Below, in pieces: positions 1 to 9,236 of a DNA stretch of 33,491 nucleotides (positions are counted from its first letter, which is position 1; each line of letters opens with the position of its first letter). The notes under the pieces were generated by a model. The model was given only the letters and a program-made list of their open reading frames with translations. It was not told the DNA's origin and made no database searches. The position numbers and the translations under genes are program-made. The stretch comes from Chloroflexota bacterium (GTDB taxonomy: Bacteria; Chloroflexota; Dehalococcoidia; UBA2979): assembly GCA_027592645.1 (NCBI GenBank), contig JAQCKI010000010.1, positions 1 through 33,491 on the forward strand. The letters run 5' to 3'.

Positions 1-339
1 GTGCGGACTCCTGCATCGTTCGCATGCCGGGCCGTCAGTCCGGCATCTGGCCCAGGTAGCATCCAGTTGATCGAGCCGGCGTTCCCAGATCGCGCGTTGC
101 TCGGCCAGCCAGCCATCCACGACCTGCAGCCGGTCCTGGTTCAACCGGTAAGTCCGTACCCGCCCCGCCTTGTCCGACCTCACCAACCCGCACCCCTCCA
201 GTACGCGGAGATGCTGGATGAACGATGGCAGCACCATCGCGAACGGCTCGGCGAGTTGGGTGACGGAGGCCGGTGCCAGGCTCAGCCGCTCCACCACCCG
301 TCGCCGCGTCGGATCAGCGAGCGCGCGGAACAGTGATTG
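1..339 (-). CDS. ArsR-family winged-helix transcriptional regulator (partial, C-terminus runs off window start)
   Basis: Minus-strand reading (not in ORF track) gives QSLFRALADPTRRRVVERLSLAPASVTQLAEPFAMVLPSFIQHLRVLEGCGLVRSDKAGRVRTYRLNQDRLQVVDGWLAEQRAIWERRLDQLDATWARC, typical ArsR HTH. Start codon uncertain; frame is open upstream to about 432 with only non-ATG candidates. Confidence 0.8.
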
Positions 340-506
340 TCTATGGTGCTGGCGGATCTCCGGACACGCAGCAAGGGCGCCTCTTGCGAGACGCCCTGCT
401 GGTGCGGACAGAGGTTGCCGGAGGGACGTCAACCTCGATCCTGTGCAGAGAAGGGGGCGGCGGCGCGGGGACGCCGCTGGTGCCCCGGACCAGCGCTAGC
501 GCTGGG

Positions 507-1274
507 CTAGTCCTTCTTCTTGCCGTGGTCCTTGTTTTTGTTGTGGTCCTTGCTCTTGTTCTTCTCGATCTCAATCGAGGAGGACGTGGACGCCTTCACG
601 TAGTGCTCCACCATGCCGCCGAGGCTCTTCTTCAGCCAGGCCGGCGCAGTCGGGTCCTTGTAGATGCCGCAGAGCGCGGTCAACGTGGCGTCCGTGGTGG
701 TCGCGGCACAGATGATCTCGGCCTTGTTCATCTGCGTGGCGCGCTTCAGGATGATCTGGCCGATGTTCTCCTGCGCCCACGCCGGGAGCTGTGCCCCGAG
801 GTAGAGGCCACAGAGGGCGTTCACACCGTTGTCCGCGCCCGAGTACGCCTGGCAGGCCGCCTGGACCTTCGCCGAGGTGCCGGTGGTCTCGACGGTCTTC
901 TGAATGACCGTCACGTTGACCGCTGCCGCCGCGGTGAGTGCGCCGTCAGAGACGACGTAGGTGAAGGTGTCAGCCCCCAGGTAGCCGTTGGTCGGCGTGT
1001 AGGTGACCTTCTTGCCCTCGTGGCTGATGGCGACCGCGCCGTGAGCCGGGGTAGAGACCGAGATGACGGTCAGCGTGTTGCCGTCCGGGTCAGTGTCATT
1101 GCTGAGGACGTCGATCGTCGTGGCGTGGCCCGACTTCACGGTGACCGTGTCGCTCTGTGGGGTGGGCGTCTGATTGACGGCCTGCGCGGAGGCTACTCCG
1201 GCCAGGCCGAAGGTCAGCACTGCCGCCGCAAACGCGGCGGGAACCAGGTGCCAGCCGGCTGTTCGTAGTCGCAT
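507..1274 (-). CDS. secreted protein with one Ig-like/VCBS-cadherin-like domain and Lys/Asp-rich C-terminal tail
   Basis: 255 aa; N-terminal signal peptide (AAFAAAVLTFGLAGVASAQA); NDTDPDGNTLTVISVSTPAHGAVAISHEGKKVTYTPTNGYLGADTFTYVVSDG motif; tail KNKSKDHNKNKDHGKKKD; SD GAAGGAGA upstream of ATG. Confidence 0.8.
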   Translation of the reverse strand: MRLRTAGWHLVPAAFAAAVLTFGLAGVASAQAVNQTPTPQSDTVTVKSGHATTIDVLSNDTDPDGNTLTVISVSTPAHGAVAISHEGKKVTYTPTNGYLGADTFTYVVSDGALTAAAAVNVTVIQKTVETTGTSAKVQAACQAYSGADNGVNALCGLYLGAQLPAWAQENIGQIILKRATQMNKAEIICAATTTDATLTALCGIYKDPTAPAWLKKSLGGMVEHYVKASTSSSIEIEKNKSKDHNKNKDHGKKKD

Positions 1275-1533
1275 GGTTGTCTCCTTCGATCACTTCAGTC
1301 TGTTTGGACGGGGGCTCGATCCCTCGTTCATGTCAGGGCCCCGTCCACCTACTGAAACGGCCTGCCTTCAGATCCGTTTGCCATGACACTCAAACTGACA
1401 TAATCAGTGGCGTGGCAGACGAGAGGATCATCGTGGGAGCGTCTAACGGGCTCGTCCGTTATGATCTGCTTCCGTCGGGCCACCTCGGGCATTCGGCGGC
1501 ATCCTGACCCTCCCCAGGCAACGGAGCGAGCGT

Positions 1534-2142
1534 GTGGCCTTCGACCCGGGCCCAGTCCCCGAGTCTCACCATGACATGGTGCTCGGCCCGCTCGTGCGCG
1601 TCATCGAAGAAGCATGCTCTGACGCCCCGTGGGCCCTCATCGGCGCGAACGCCGTCCGCCTGCAAGGCGTCGAGGCGACCTCTCCCAACCTGGAGTTCCT
1701 GACCACCGATCCGGCGCTCTCCGAACTGAGCCAGATGCTGGGCGTGCCCTGCGACTGGGGGCAGGGCGCACACCTGGCGGCGAACCGCCTCCACTTCATG
1801 CGCCACGGGGTTCCCGTCTTCGTATTCGCCGACCCCGTCTTCCACGGCCCGTATGAGTCGCTCGTGCCGCGTGACATCCCTTCGCTATGGGACGCACGAG
1901 TACGCGTCGAGGTGCGCGCATCGAATCCGGAGATGCCCCCGGCCGCGGTGCTGTGCACGCCCCTCGAGTGGGAACTGATCCTTGCGGTCTGCCTCGGCTA
2001 CAACGCCCGCATCGATGCCATCCGCGAACGTCTGCGCGAGACCGGCTATGACAGCCGCCTCGTCGTGCGACTACTCCGCGAGGGCCATGTGCAGCCCGCG
2101 ACGGAGGAGGCCGTGTGGGCCGTCCTGGAGCGCGACGGGTAG
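1534..2142 (+). CDS. hypothetical protein, possibly nucleotidyltransferase-like
   Basis: 202 aa ORF with GTG start; PWALIGANAVRLQGVEAT..LEFLTTD weakly resembles the N-terminal fold of minimal nucleotidyltransferases. Confidence 0.55.
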   Translation: MAFDPGPVPESHHDMVLGPLVRVIEEACSDAPWALIGANAVRLQGVEATSPNLEFLTTDPALSELSQMLGVPCDWGQGAHLAANRLHFMRHGVPVFVFADPVFHGPYESLVPRDIPSLWDARVRVEVRASNPEMPPAAVLCTPLEWELILAVCLGYNARIDAIRERLRETGYDSRLVVRLLREGHVQPATEEAVWAVLERDG

Positions 2143-2252
2143 GCCAACCCGACCCCTCCGCCCGCCTGTGCCCCGGTGCTACGATGCGCCCGCCCTGCTG
2201 GCCGCTCACGGTCGCGGGCCTGATCGCACGCGAACATCGAGGAGCCACACCC

Positions 2253-3293
2253 ATGCCGATGAGCGTCAGCACCGGAATCGGGACCGACCTGCGCGAGGTA
2301 CCGGAGAAGGCGCGGCTGTACGAGCGCCTGGGCTACGACGCCGTCGCCTGCGGCGAGACCCAGCATAACCCCTTCCTGCCGCTCGCGCTGGTCGCCGAGC
2401 ACACGGAGCGCCTGCAATTCGGCACCTCCGTGGCGATCGCGTTCCCGCGCGTGCCCCACATCTCGGCGAACATCGCCTGGGATCTCGCGCGCTACTCGGG
2501 CGGACGGTTCTTCCTCGGGCTGGGCACGCAGGTGAAGGGCCACAACGAGCGCCGCTTCTCCGTGCCGTGGCAGCCGCCGGGGCCACACCTGCGCGATTAC
2601 ATCAACTGCATGCGCGCGATCTGGGACTCCTGGCAGAACGGCACCAAGCCGAACTACGAGGGCGAGTTCTACCAGTACAAGTTGACCAGCCCGTTCTTCA
2701 ACCCGGGCCCGATCGAGCACCCGAACATCCCCGTGCTGGTCTCCGCGGTGAACCCGTTCAACGCCCGCCTCGCCGGCGAGGTGTGCGACGGCATCGCGAT
2801 CCACGGCTTCAGCACCTTCAAGTACATCCGCGAGGTCCTCATCCCCGCGGTGCATGAGGGTGCTCGGCGCGCCGGCAAGGATGTCTCGCAGGTCCAGGTG
2901 CGCGGCGGCGGCTTCATTGTCACCGGCAAGACGGAGGAAGAGGTCGCGCGGGCCAAGGAACGCTCCCGCCGCCAGATCTCCTTCTACGCGTCCACCCGCT
3001 CCTACTCCAACGTGATGAAGATTCACGGCTGGGCGGACGAAGCGGCGCAGCTGCACCGCATGTCCGTCGAAGGCAAGTGGGACGACATGGTCGGCCTGAT
3101 CACGGACGACATGATGGAGGAGTTCTGCGTCATTGGGACGTGGGACGAACTGCCCGGCCGGATGCGCGAGAAGTACGCCGGCATCAACACCACGATCTCC
3201 TTCTCCGCCGAGCCGAAGAACCCGGACGAAGAGGCGCAGATCGCGGACATCATTGGCGAACTGAAGAAGATCCCGACCGTCGGCGAGGTCTAG
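2253..3293 (+). CDS. LLM-class (F420-dependent-type) oxidoreductase, TIGR03617-like
   Basis: MPMSVSTGIGTDLREVPEKARLYERLGYDAVACGETQHNPFLPLALVAEHTERLQFGTSVAIAFPR..SGGRFFLGLGTQVKGHNERRFS; luciferase-like monooxygenase motifs; SD GAGGAG upstream. Confidence 0.9.
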   Translation: MPMSVSTGIGTDLREVPEKARLYERLGYDAVACGETQHNPFLPLALVAEHTERLQFGTSVAIAFPRVPHISANIAWDLARYSGGRFFLGLGTQVKGHNERRFSVPWQPPGPHLRDYINCMRAIWDSWQNGTKPNYEGEFYQYKLTSPFFNPGPIEHPNIPVLVSAVNPFNARLAGEVCDGIAIHGFSTFKYIREVLIPAVHEGARRAGKDVSQVQVRGGGFIVTGKTEEEVARAKERSRRQISFYASTRSYSNVMKIHGWADEAAQLHRMSVEGKWDDMVGLITDDMMEEFCVIGTWDELPGRMREKYAGINTTISFSAEPKNPDEEAQIADIIGELKKIPTVGEV

Positions 3294-3350
3294 CGACCTC
3301 CGCCGCACACGACGCGATCACACGTCAGAGACGATCGAGGGAGGTGCACG

Positions 3351-4115
3351 ATGCCCTACGCCGAGAACGAAGGCGTCCGCATCCACTACGAAACCGATGG
3401 CACCGCGGGCGCTCCTACGGTGCTGATGCATCACGGCTTCCTCGCCGACCTGGAGTCGTGGCGGTCGCGTGGTTACGTCGACCGAATGCGGGACCAGTAC
3501 CGCGTCCTGCTGATGGATTCGCGCGGTCACGGCCTGTCTGACAAGCCCACCGACCCCGAGGCGTATGACACGCGCACCCGCGTGCTCGATGTCGTCGCGG
3601 TGTTGCAGGCAGAGGGCGTCCAGCGGGCGCACTACGTCGGCTACTCGATGGGCGGCATGGTGGGCTTCTCCACGCTCATCTACGCGCCGCAGCGGTTCGC
3701 CTCCGTCTCCGTCGGTGGCGCATCGCCGATGCGTGACCCGAAGCGTGCCGCCGGCCTCAACGCCGACTTCGATGCGTATTACCAGGGCGCGCTGAAGCGG
3801 AACGCCGCCGTGAAGGCCGCCTTTGAGGCCGGCAAGCACGACGTGGCAGCGCTGAAGGCGTGCCGCGACGAGAGCGCGCGCTGGGGTGGTGCGGAGCAGG
3901 CCGTGCGGATGGCGCAGGTGCCGATCCTGATCTTCGCGGGCACGAACGACGCGCCCCACGACGGCGCGAAGCGTGCGCAGTCATTGAACCCGCGCGTCCG
4001 CTTCCTGCCGCTGGAGGGCAAGGACCACGCCGGCGCCGCCGAGGCAGTGGAGCAGGTTGCCCCGGCGATCCTCGAAACCATCGCCGCCGCCGAGAAGGCA
4101 AGCCCGACGGTCTAG
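3351..4115 (+). CDS. alpha/beta hydrolase
   Basis: 254 aa; MHHGFLADLESW, LLMDSRGHGLSDKP, nucleophile-elbow GYSMGGM, C-terminal GKDHAGA. Confidence 0.9.
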   Translation: MPYAENEGVRIHYETDGTAGAPTVLMHHGFLADLESWRSRGYVDRMRDQYRVLLMDSRGHGLSDKPTDPEAYDTRTRVLDVVAVLQAEGVQRAHYVGYSMGGMVGFSTLIYAPQRFASVSVGGASPMRDPKRAAGLNADFDAYYQGALKRNAAVKAAFEAGKHDVAALKACRDESARWGGAEQAVRMAQVPILIFAGTNDAPHDGAKRAQSLNPRVRFLPLEGKDHAGAAEAVEQVAPAILETIAAAEKASPTV

Positions 4116-4122
4116 CGTGGTG

Positions 4123-4794
4123 TCAGTCCTCGATTGAGAACTCCGGGAGGCGCGACATCGCGCCTCCCGCTGTGTCTGAGCCGATCAGCACGGGCGCTGC
4201 GACGACCTCGAACTGGTCAACGTCCGGCAGCCACCGGTGCAGCGATCGGCCCTGTGGCCGGCCACGGCGCACCGCCTCGATCTCTCGCACCTCGGCAATG
4301 CGCCGCACCGGACGTCGCATCGGGCCAGAGACCTCGATGTACACCGCCACGTCGATGCGTGCCGCCTGCTCATCCGGCACGCCGTTCCACGCGCAGATCA
4401 CCTCGAACGCGGCATCGACCCCGGGCGCGTGCAGTGCTGTCGCCAGTGAGAAGCCATCGAGGGCTGCAAAGACTCGCTGCACCTCGTCGCCCCAGAAGTA
4501 ATCGGTGAAGCCCGCGTCCGAGATCTCGGACAGGAACAGGTAGCCACCGTCCGCCTTCCCCGGGATCCCGAGGCCACCGTCACTGCGACGCTCCAGCGTG
4601 TGGATCGGTGTGCGCTTCCGCCGGTACGCCAACGCGGCGTTGAGGACGGTGGTCTTACCGGCCAGCCTGGGCACGGCGATGGCGAGAATCGACCGCCGCT
4701 CCGAGGCAGCGACCGCGAGCGTCGAGGCGATCTCGGGCGACATCGTCCCGTTGCGGACGAGGTCAAGCAGCCCCGGCGACGGGCCGGCGGCCAT
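4123..4794 (-). CDS. orphan divergent type II/IV secretion (GspE/PilT/CpaF-like) ATPase
   Basis: 223 aa; degenerate Walker A ILAIAVPRLAGKTTVLNAALAY; FLSEISDAG resembles GEIRDxE; FSLATALHAPGVDAAFEVI resembles the His box LxTLHaNxA. Confidence 0.55.
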   Translation of the reverse strand: MAAGPSPGLLDLVRNGTMSPEIASTLAVAASERRSILAIAVPRLAGKTTVLNAALAYRRKRTPIHTLERRSDGGLGIPGKADGGYLFLSEISDAGFTDYFWGDEVQRVFAALDGFSLATALHAPGVDAAFEVICAWNGVPDEQAARIDVAVYIEVSGPMRRPVRRIAEVREIEAVRRGRPQGRSLHRWLPDVDQFEVVAAPVLIGSDTAGGAMSRLPEFSIED

Positions 4795-4797
4795 GAC

Positions 4798-5937
4798 CTA
4801 CCGTCCGGCCTGCAGGCGGGCCGCCGAGTCGCGTCCGATGCCCGCCCAGCGAGTCTGCGCCGCCTCGTACACCTCGTCGATTCGCCGTGTGCGCTGCGCC
4901 ATGCCGACGAAGAGCCGTGCGAGGCCATCGATATCGCCGAGGTGAACGGTCTCCGGCGCGATCCGGTTGTCCTCGCCCATGTTGTGGTAATTCCCCAGCG
5001 CCACGCACGCGGCGCCCGTCTCGTACCCCATCAGGTCGTACGCCGTCGCCTCGGTGGTGCCGCCATCCATCAACTTCCGCTGGAAACGGAACGCCGGGTC
5101 GGCGGCCTGCATCTCGCGCGCCACCTGCGTCATCCACATCGACATCCGCGGGGAAAAGATGTGGCCGATGTCGCCGACACGGATCACCGGGCCGCCGCCC
5201 TGCTCCGCGCGCCCCCCGGCGGCCGAGGAACACTCGACGGCGACCACCAGGCCGTCCTTCGGCAGCACGCCCGAGGCAGCGACGGCAGCAGCACCCAGCA
5301 GGCCGACCTCCTCGGCGCGGGTGAACAGGCCGATTACGTGCGCGTCCACCTGCTCGCGCACCAGCATATCCAGCGTCCAGAGGATGCTGACGACGCCGAT
5401 CAGGTCGTCACACTGGCGCGCCTCGACGAGCGCGCCGCGAATCCGGCACTCGGGCACGTCCCACAGCGCGAGGTCGCCCACCTGCGCCTGCGATCCCGCG
5501 TCGAGCGTCGCGTGCGCACCCGCGACCCGCCGCGCCCAGCGAGCCGCGGCCAGGTTCGTGCTGATCGAGGTGATGCGTGCCGTGCCTGTGGTGCCGTCCG
5601 CGCCGTAGATGCGGACCGGTTCGCCTCGACCGTAGGCCGCGGAGACGCCGCCGCGGAACTCCAGCGCGAGCCGGCGTCCCTTCACCTCGGTCACCACGAA
5701 GCCGGGGTGGTCGGTGTGGGCGCCGAGCACGAGGGGGCGCGTCTTGCGGCCGCGGCGGTACTCGATCAGTCCGTTGCCGCTGGCGTCCTCGCGGTAGGTC
5801 AGGCCGCGCTCGGCGGCGAACTCGGCGAGGGCCGAATGGACGCGCTGCTCATTGAAGGAGCCGGTCGGGATCGAGACGATCGACCGCGTCAGTGCGGCGA
5901 GCGGCTTCAATGCGGCGGTGGAGACGCGGGGCGACAT
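4798..5937 (-). CDS. M42/M28-like metallopeptidase (aminopeptidase)
   Basis: PLVLGAHTDHPGFVVTEVKG, LEFRGGVSAAYGRGEPVRIYG, DLIGVVSILWTL, GLFTRAEEVGLLGA; start placed at MSPRVSTAALK, ORF open to 6000. Confidence 0.85.
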   Translation of the reverse strand: MSPRVSTAALKPLAALTRSIVSIPTGSFNEQRVHSALAEFAAERGLTYREDASGNGLIEYRRGRKTRPLVLGAHTDHPGFVVTEVKGRRLALEFRGGVSAAYGRGEPVRIYGADGTTGTARITSISTNLAAARWARRVAGAHATLDAGSQAQVGDLALWDVPECRIRGALVEARQCDDLIGVVSILWTLDMLVREQVDAHVIGLFTRAEEVGLLGAAAVAASGVLPKDGLVVAVECSSAAGGRAEQGGGPVIRVGDIGHIFSPRMSMWMTQVAREMQAADPAFRFQRKLMDGGTTEATAYDLMGYETGAACVALGNYHNMGEDNRIAPETVHLGDIDGLARLFVGMAQRTRRIDEVYEAAQTRWAGIGRDSAARLQAGR

Positions 5938-6089
5938 CCAGGGCGTCCTCTCCAATGAGTCATCAGCCGGCCATACAGGGAGGCGCCGGGTCGGCGGCAA
6001 GCCCGCATGGTACTCGGTCGGCTCAGGGGCAGGCGGAGGCGCACAGAGCGCCCTCAGCGCCTCCCGGATCGCCGGGGTACGATGGATCG

Positions 6090-7403
6090 ATGCCCCAACC
6101 GCTCACGCTTCCCATCATTCCCACGGCAATTGTGCCGGAACCGGTGCCGAACCCGCGCAACCGGAAAGATCGACGCGCCCACAACCGCCCGCTGGTGCCG
6201 ATCGAGCTCACGCTCACCGGCTTCGCTGCCGGCGGCAAGGCCGTGGGGCACCACCCGGACGGCCGCGTGGTGTTCGTGGAGTTCGCCCTGCCCGGCGAGC
6301 GCGTGATCGCCGAGATCACGACCGACCGCGCCGATTACCTGGAGGCAACCGCCGTCCTCGTGCTCGAGGCGTCGGAGCACCGCATCGCCCCGCCGTGCCA
6401 GTACTTCGGTCGCTGCGGTGGCTGCCAGTTGCAGCACGTGGACTACGAGGAGCAACTGCGCCTGAAGACGGGCATCGTCGGCGACCAGTTGGCACGCATC
6501 GCGCGCTTCAGCCCGGAACGCGTGGCGGAAGTCCTCCGGCCGATGCTGGGCATGGACAACCCGTGGGGCTACCGCAACCACGTCCGCTTCACCGTACGAC
6601 GCGATGGCCAGATCGGCTTCATGCAGCGTGGCACCCACCACTTCATGCGCATCGATGAGTGCGCCATCGCCCTGCCCCGCGTGAACGAGGTGCTGCGGCT
6701 GGCGCAGGACAACACGATGCAGACACAGCAGCTCTCGGTACGCGTCGGCGAGCACACGGGTGACGAGATCCTCCAGCCGCACCTCCAGTGGCGGCCCGGC
6801 AAGCGCGCACCGAAGCTGGCCTCGGGTCAACTTCGTTATGTAGAGAATCTGCTGGGCACGCCCTACCGGATCTCCGGCCCGGCGTTCTTCCAGGTGAATA
6901 CACGCCAGGCCGAGCACCTCGTCTCGATGGTGGTCGAGCGCGTGCAGGCGGCCCGCCCGCACATCGTCGTGGACGCCTACGCCGGCGTCGGCACATTCGC
7001 GGCGCAACTCGCGCCCTGGGTCTCGCAGGTCATCACGATCGAGGAGTCCGCGGCCGCCGGTGTGGATGCCGGGCACAACCTGTCGGAGTTCGACAACGTC
7101 ACGCGCGTCGTCGGCAAGGTGGAGGACGTCCTGCCCGGCATGACCCCGGAACCGGACGTGGTGGTCATCGACCCGCCGCGCACCGGGCTGTTCCCCGGCG
7201 TCATCGAGGCGATCATCGTCTCCGCTGCGCGCCGCGTGGTGTACGTCTCCTGCGACCCGGGCACGCTCGCCCGCGACCTCCGCCTGTTCGAGGAAGGCGG
7301 CTTCACCGTCCGCGAGGTGCAACCGGTCGACATGTTCCCGCACACCCAGCACATCGAGTGCGTGACGACGATCGACCGGACCGGACCGCGGCCGCAGGCC
7401 TGA
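6090..7403 (+). CDS. class I SAM-dependent 23S rRNA/tRNA (uracil-5)-methyltransferase, RlmD/TrmA family
   Basis: Fe-S cluster motif CQYFGRCGGCQLQHVDYEEQLRLK, FFQVNTRQAE, DAYAGVGTFA, VIDPPRTGL, VYVSCDPGTLARDL. Confidence 0.93.
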   Translation: MPQPLTLPIIPTAIVPEPVPNPRNRKDRRAHNRPLVPIELTLTGFAAGGKAVGHHPDGRVVFVEFALPGERVIAEITTDRADYLEATAVLVLEASEHRIAPPCQYFGRCGGCQLQHVDYEEQLRLKTGIVGDQLARIARFSPERVAEVLRPMLGMDNPWGYRNHVRFTVRRDGQIGFMQRGTHHFMRIDECAIALPRVNEVLRLAQDNTMQTQQLSVRVGEHTGDEILQPHLQWRPGKRAPKLASGQLRYVENLLGTPYRISGPAFFQVNTRQAEHLVSMVVERVQAARPHIVVDAYAGVGTFAAQLAPWVSQVITIEESAAAGVDAGHNLSEFDNVTRVVGKVEDVLPGMTPEPDVVVIDPPRTGLFPGVIEAIIVSAARRVVYVSCDPGTLARDLRLFEEGGFTVREVQPVDMFPHTQHIECVTTIDRTGPRPQA

Positions 7404-8032
7404 TGGACGGCGCGCCCCGGCTGGTCCTCGCCTCCGGCTCCCCGCGTCGCCGCGAACTACTCGCTGCCCTCGCCGTCCCGTTCGAGGTCGACGTCTCCGA
7501 TGTCGACGAGACGAGTGACGAGACCGACCCGATTCGCCTCGCGGAGACGCTCGCCGAGCGCAAGGGGCGCGCGGTTGCCTCTCGGCGGCCTTCGGACGTG
7601 GTCATCGGTAGCGACACCGTCGTCGCGCTGGACGGGCGACTGCTCGGCAAGCCTGCCGGCGCCACCGAGGCGCGCGCGATGCTGGCGGCGCTGCGCGACC
7701 AGGCACACGAGGTGGTGACCGGGGTCGCCGTCGTCCGAGACGGCCTGGCGCACGTCAGCCACTCGACCACGACCGTCACGATGCGTCCGTACACAGGCGC
7801 GGAGGTCGAGGCGTTCATCGCGACCGGCTCTCCATTCGACAAGGCCGGCGGCTACGCCATCCAGGACCCCGCCTTCGCCCCGGTCGCCGCGTTCGATGGC
7901 TGCGAGTGCGGCGTGATTGGCCTCCCGCTGTGGACGCTACGCACGCTGTTGGCGGCGGCAGGCATCGAGGCGTCCCCGCCAGACATCGAGCGGTGCGCTG
8001 GCTGCCCGCTAGCAGGGCACACGGCCCGCTAG
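7403..8032 (+). CDS. maf: Maf-like nucleotide pyrophosphatase
   Basis: LVLASGSPRRRELL, IGSDTVVALDGRLLGKP, GYAIQD; TGATG overlap with upstream gene. C-terminal extension DIERCAGCPLAGHTAR. Confidence 0.93.
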   Translation: MDGAPRLVLASGSPRRRELLAALAVPFEVDVSDVDETSDETDPIRLAETLAERKGRAVASRRPSDVVIGSDTVVALDGRLLGKPAGATEARAMLAALRDQAHEVVTGVAVVRDGLAHVSHSTTTVTMRPYTGAEVEAFIATGSPFDKAGGYAIQDPAFAPVAAFDGCECGVIGLPLWTLRTLLAAAGIEASPPDIERCAGCPLAGHTAR

Positions 8033-8053
8033 ACCGCCCGCTAGGCTGAGGAC

Positions 8054-8680
8054 ATGCGCCAACGCCTCTTCGCCCTCATCTACCTCCCCTTCGACCGCCT
8101 GCAGCGCCGGCCGTTGGCTGCCGTGCGCGATGCGCTGGTCGGCGACCTCGTGGGCGACGTGATCGAGGTCGGATGCGGGCCCGGCTCCAACTTCGCGCAT
8201 TACCGGGCTGCGGCACGGGTGACCGCGGTGGACAGCAACCCGCACATGCTCGCCGCGGCCAGGCGTGCCGCCGAGCGCGCCGAGGCGGAGATCACGGTGC
8301 TGGAGGCGGATGCCCTCCGGTTACCGGTCGGCGATGCCTCGGCGGATGCCTACGTCACCGCGCTGGTACTGTGCTCGGTGGCGGACGTGGAGGCGGCGCT
8401 GCGCGAGGCGCGGCGGGTGCTGCGGCCCGGCGGTCAGTTGCGACTCTTCGAGCACGTCCGCTCGCACCGACCCGCATTCGCTCGGCTGCAGCGGTGGCTC
8501 TCGCCGGCGTGGTCGGTCGTCGCGGACGGCTGCCACCTCGACCGCGATCCGGTCGCGGCGCTGCACGCGGCCGGGTTCGATGACATCGTCATCGAGGCGA
8601 CCTCGGGTGGCGGCCTCGTGCCAATGGTGCTCGTAAGCGCACGTAAGGCGCCTCACAGACGCGAAGCGGCTACGGGGTAG
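8054..8680 (+). CDS. class I SAM-dependent methyltransferase (type 11)
   Basis: VIEVGCGPGSNFAHY, VTAVDSNPHML, LEADALRLPVGDASADAYVTALVLCSV, LRPGGQLRLFEHVRS. Confidence 0.9.
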   Translation: MRQRLFALIYLPFDRLQRRPLAAVRDALVGDLVGDVIEVGCGPGSNFAHYRAAARVTAVDSNPHMLAAARRAAERAEAEITVLEADALRLPVGDASADAYVTALVLCSVADVEAALREARRVLRPGGQLRLFEHVRSHRPAFARLQRWLSPAWSVVADGCHLDRDPVAALHAAGFDDIVIEATSGGGLVPMVLVSARKAPHRREAATG

Positions 8681-9236
8681 CGCGGACCACCAGTATCTCG
8701 CCCACGACCGTGGAGATGCGCAGACGGAGCCGGTGCGGCGCCTCGTCGTACGCCTCGGTGCGGACGTGGATGTCGCGGATGAAGCCATCCTCACGCACGC
8801 CCAGCACGTCTACGCTGCCGATGAACGCCTGCGCCTCCACGTCCAGACCGACCGAGGCCGGCGCCTGCACGTGGATCGTCCCCACCCAGCAGAGCAGGTT
8901 CACCTCGACCTCGCCTTCGGGGAGCGTGGCCTGGCGCAGGTCCAGGTGGATGTCGCCAATCGCCGCACGGATCACGCCTTCTTCGAGTCGCCAGTCCTCG
9001 CCGGAGCGAACGTGACCGAAGGCACGGCTTAACTGGCGGGCAAAGCGGTGCGCACGCCACGATGCGAGCATTGAGAGGACGCCGAGGGCGATCAGGAACA
9101 GCCCCACGGCGCCCTCGACGAGCGAGGAGGTGCCGATCGGGAGCAGGCCGGTGGAGTCCAGCGCGAGCAGACCGCCGACGGCGACGAGGTAGAGCCCGAC
9201 GGTCAGCCCCAGTACATCGCGCAGGCGAGAACTCAC
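8670..9236 (-). CDS. membrane protein with LiaF-like C-terminal domain
   Basis: N-terminal TM segments, then GDIHLDLRQATLPEGEVEVNLLCWVGTIHVQAPASVGLDVEAQAFIGSVDVLG (LiaF/cell-wall-active antibiotic response beta-helix pattern). Confidence 0.8.
   Translation of the reverse strand: MSSRLRDVLGLTVGLYLVAVGGLLALDSTGLLPIGTSSLVEGAVGLFLIALGVLSMLASWRAHRFARQLSRAFGHVRSGEDWRLEEGVIRAAIGDIHLDLRQATLPEGEVEVNLLCWVGTIHVQAPASVGLDVEAQAFIGSVDVLGVREDGFIRDIHVRTEAYDEAPHRLRLRISTVVGEILVVRATP

Noticed and set aside
1376-1420. Promoter-like TTGCCA...CATAAT and direct repeat TGACA-N7-TGACA upstream of 507-1274 and 1534-2142
   Set aside because: Spacing (15 nt) is suboptimal and the repeat is short; insufficient to call without conservation or TSS data.
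2046-3308. 420-aa minus-strand ORF antisense to the LLM oxidoreductase
   Set aside because: High-GC shadow ORF; low-complexity Arg/Ala/Val composition and no family motifs, whereas the + strand encodes a clear enzyme.
4600-5958. 452-aa + strand ORF
   Set aside because: Antisense to the M42-like peptidase and ATPase genes; Arg/Ala/His-rich shadow ORF.
6054-7352. 432-aa minus-strand ORF
   Set aside because: Antisense to the RlmD-like methyltransferase with no recognisable domain.
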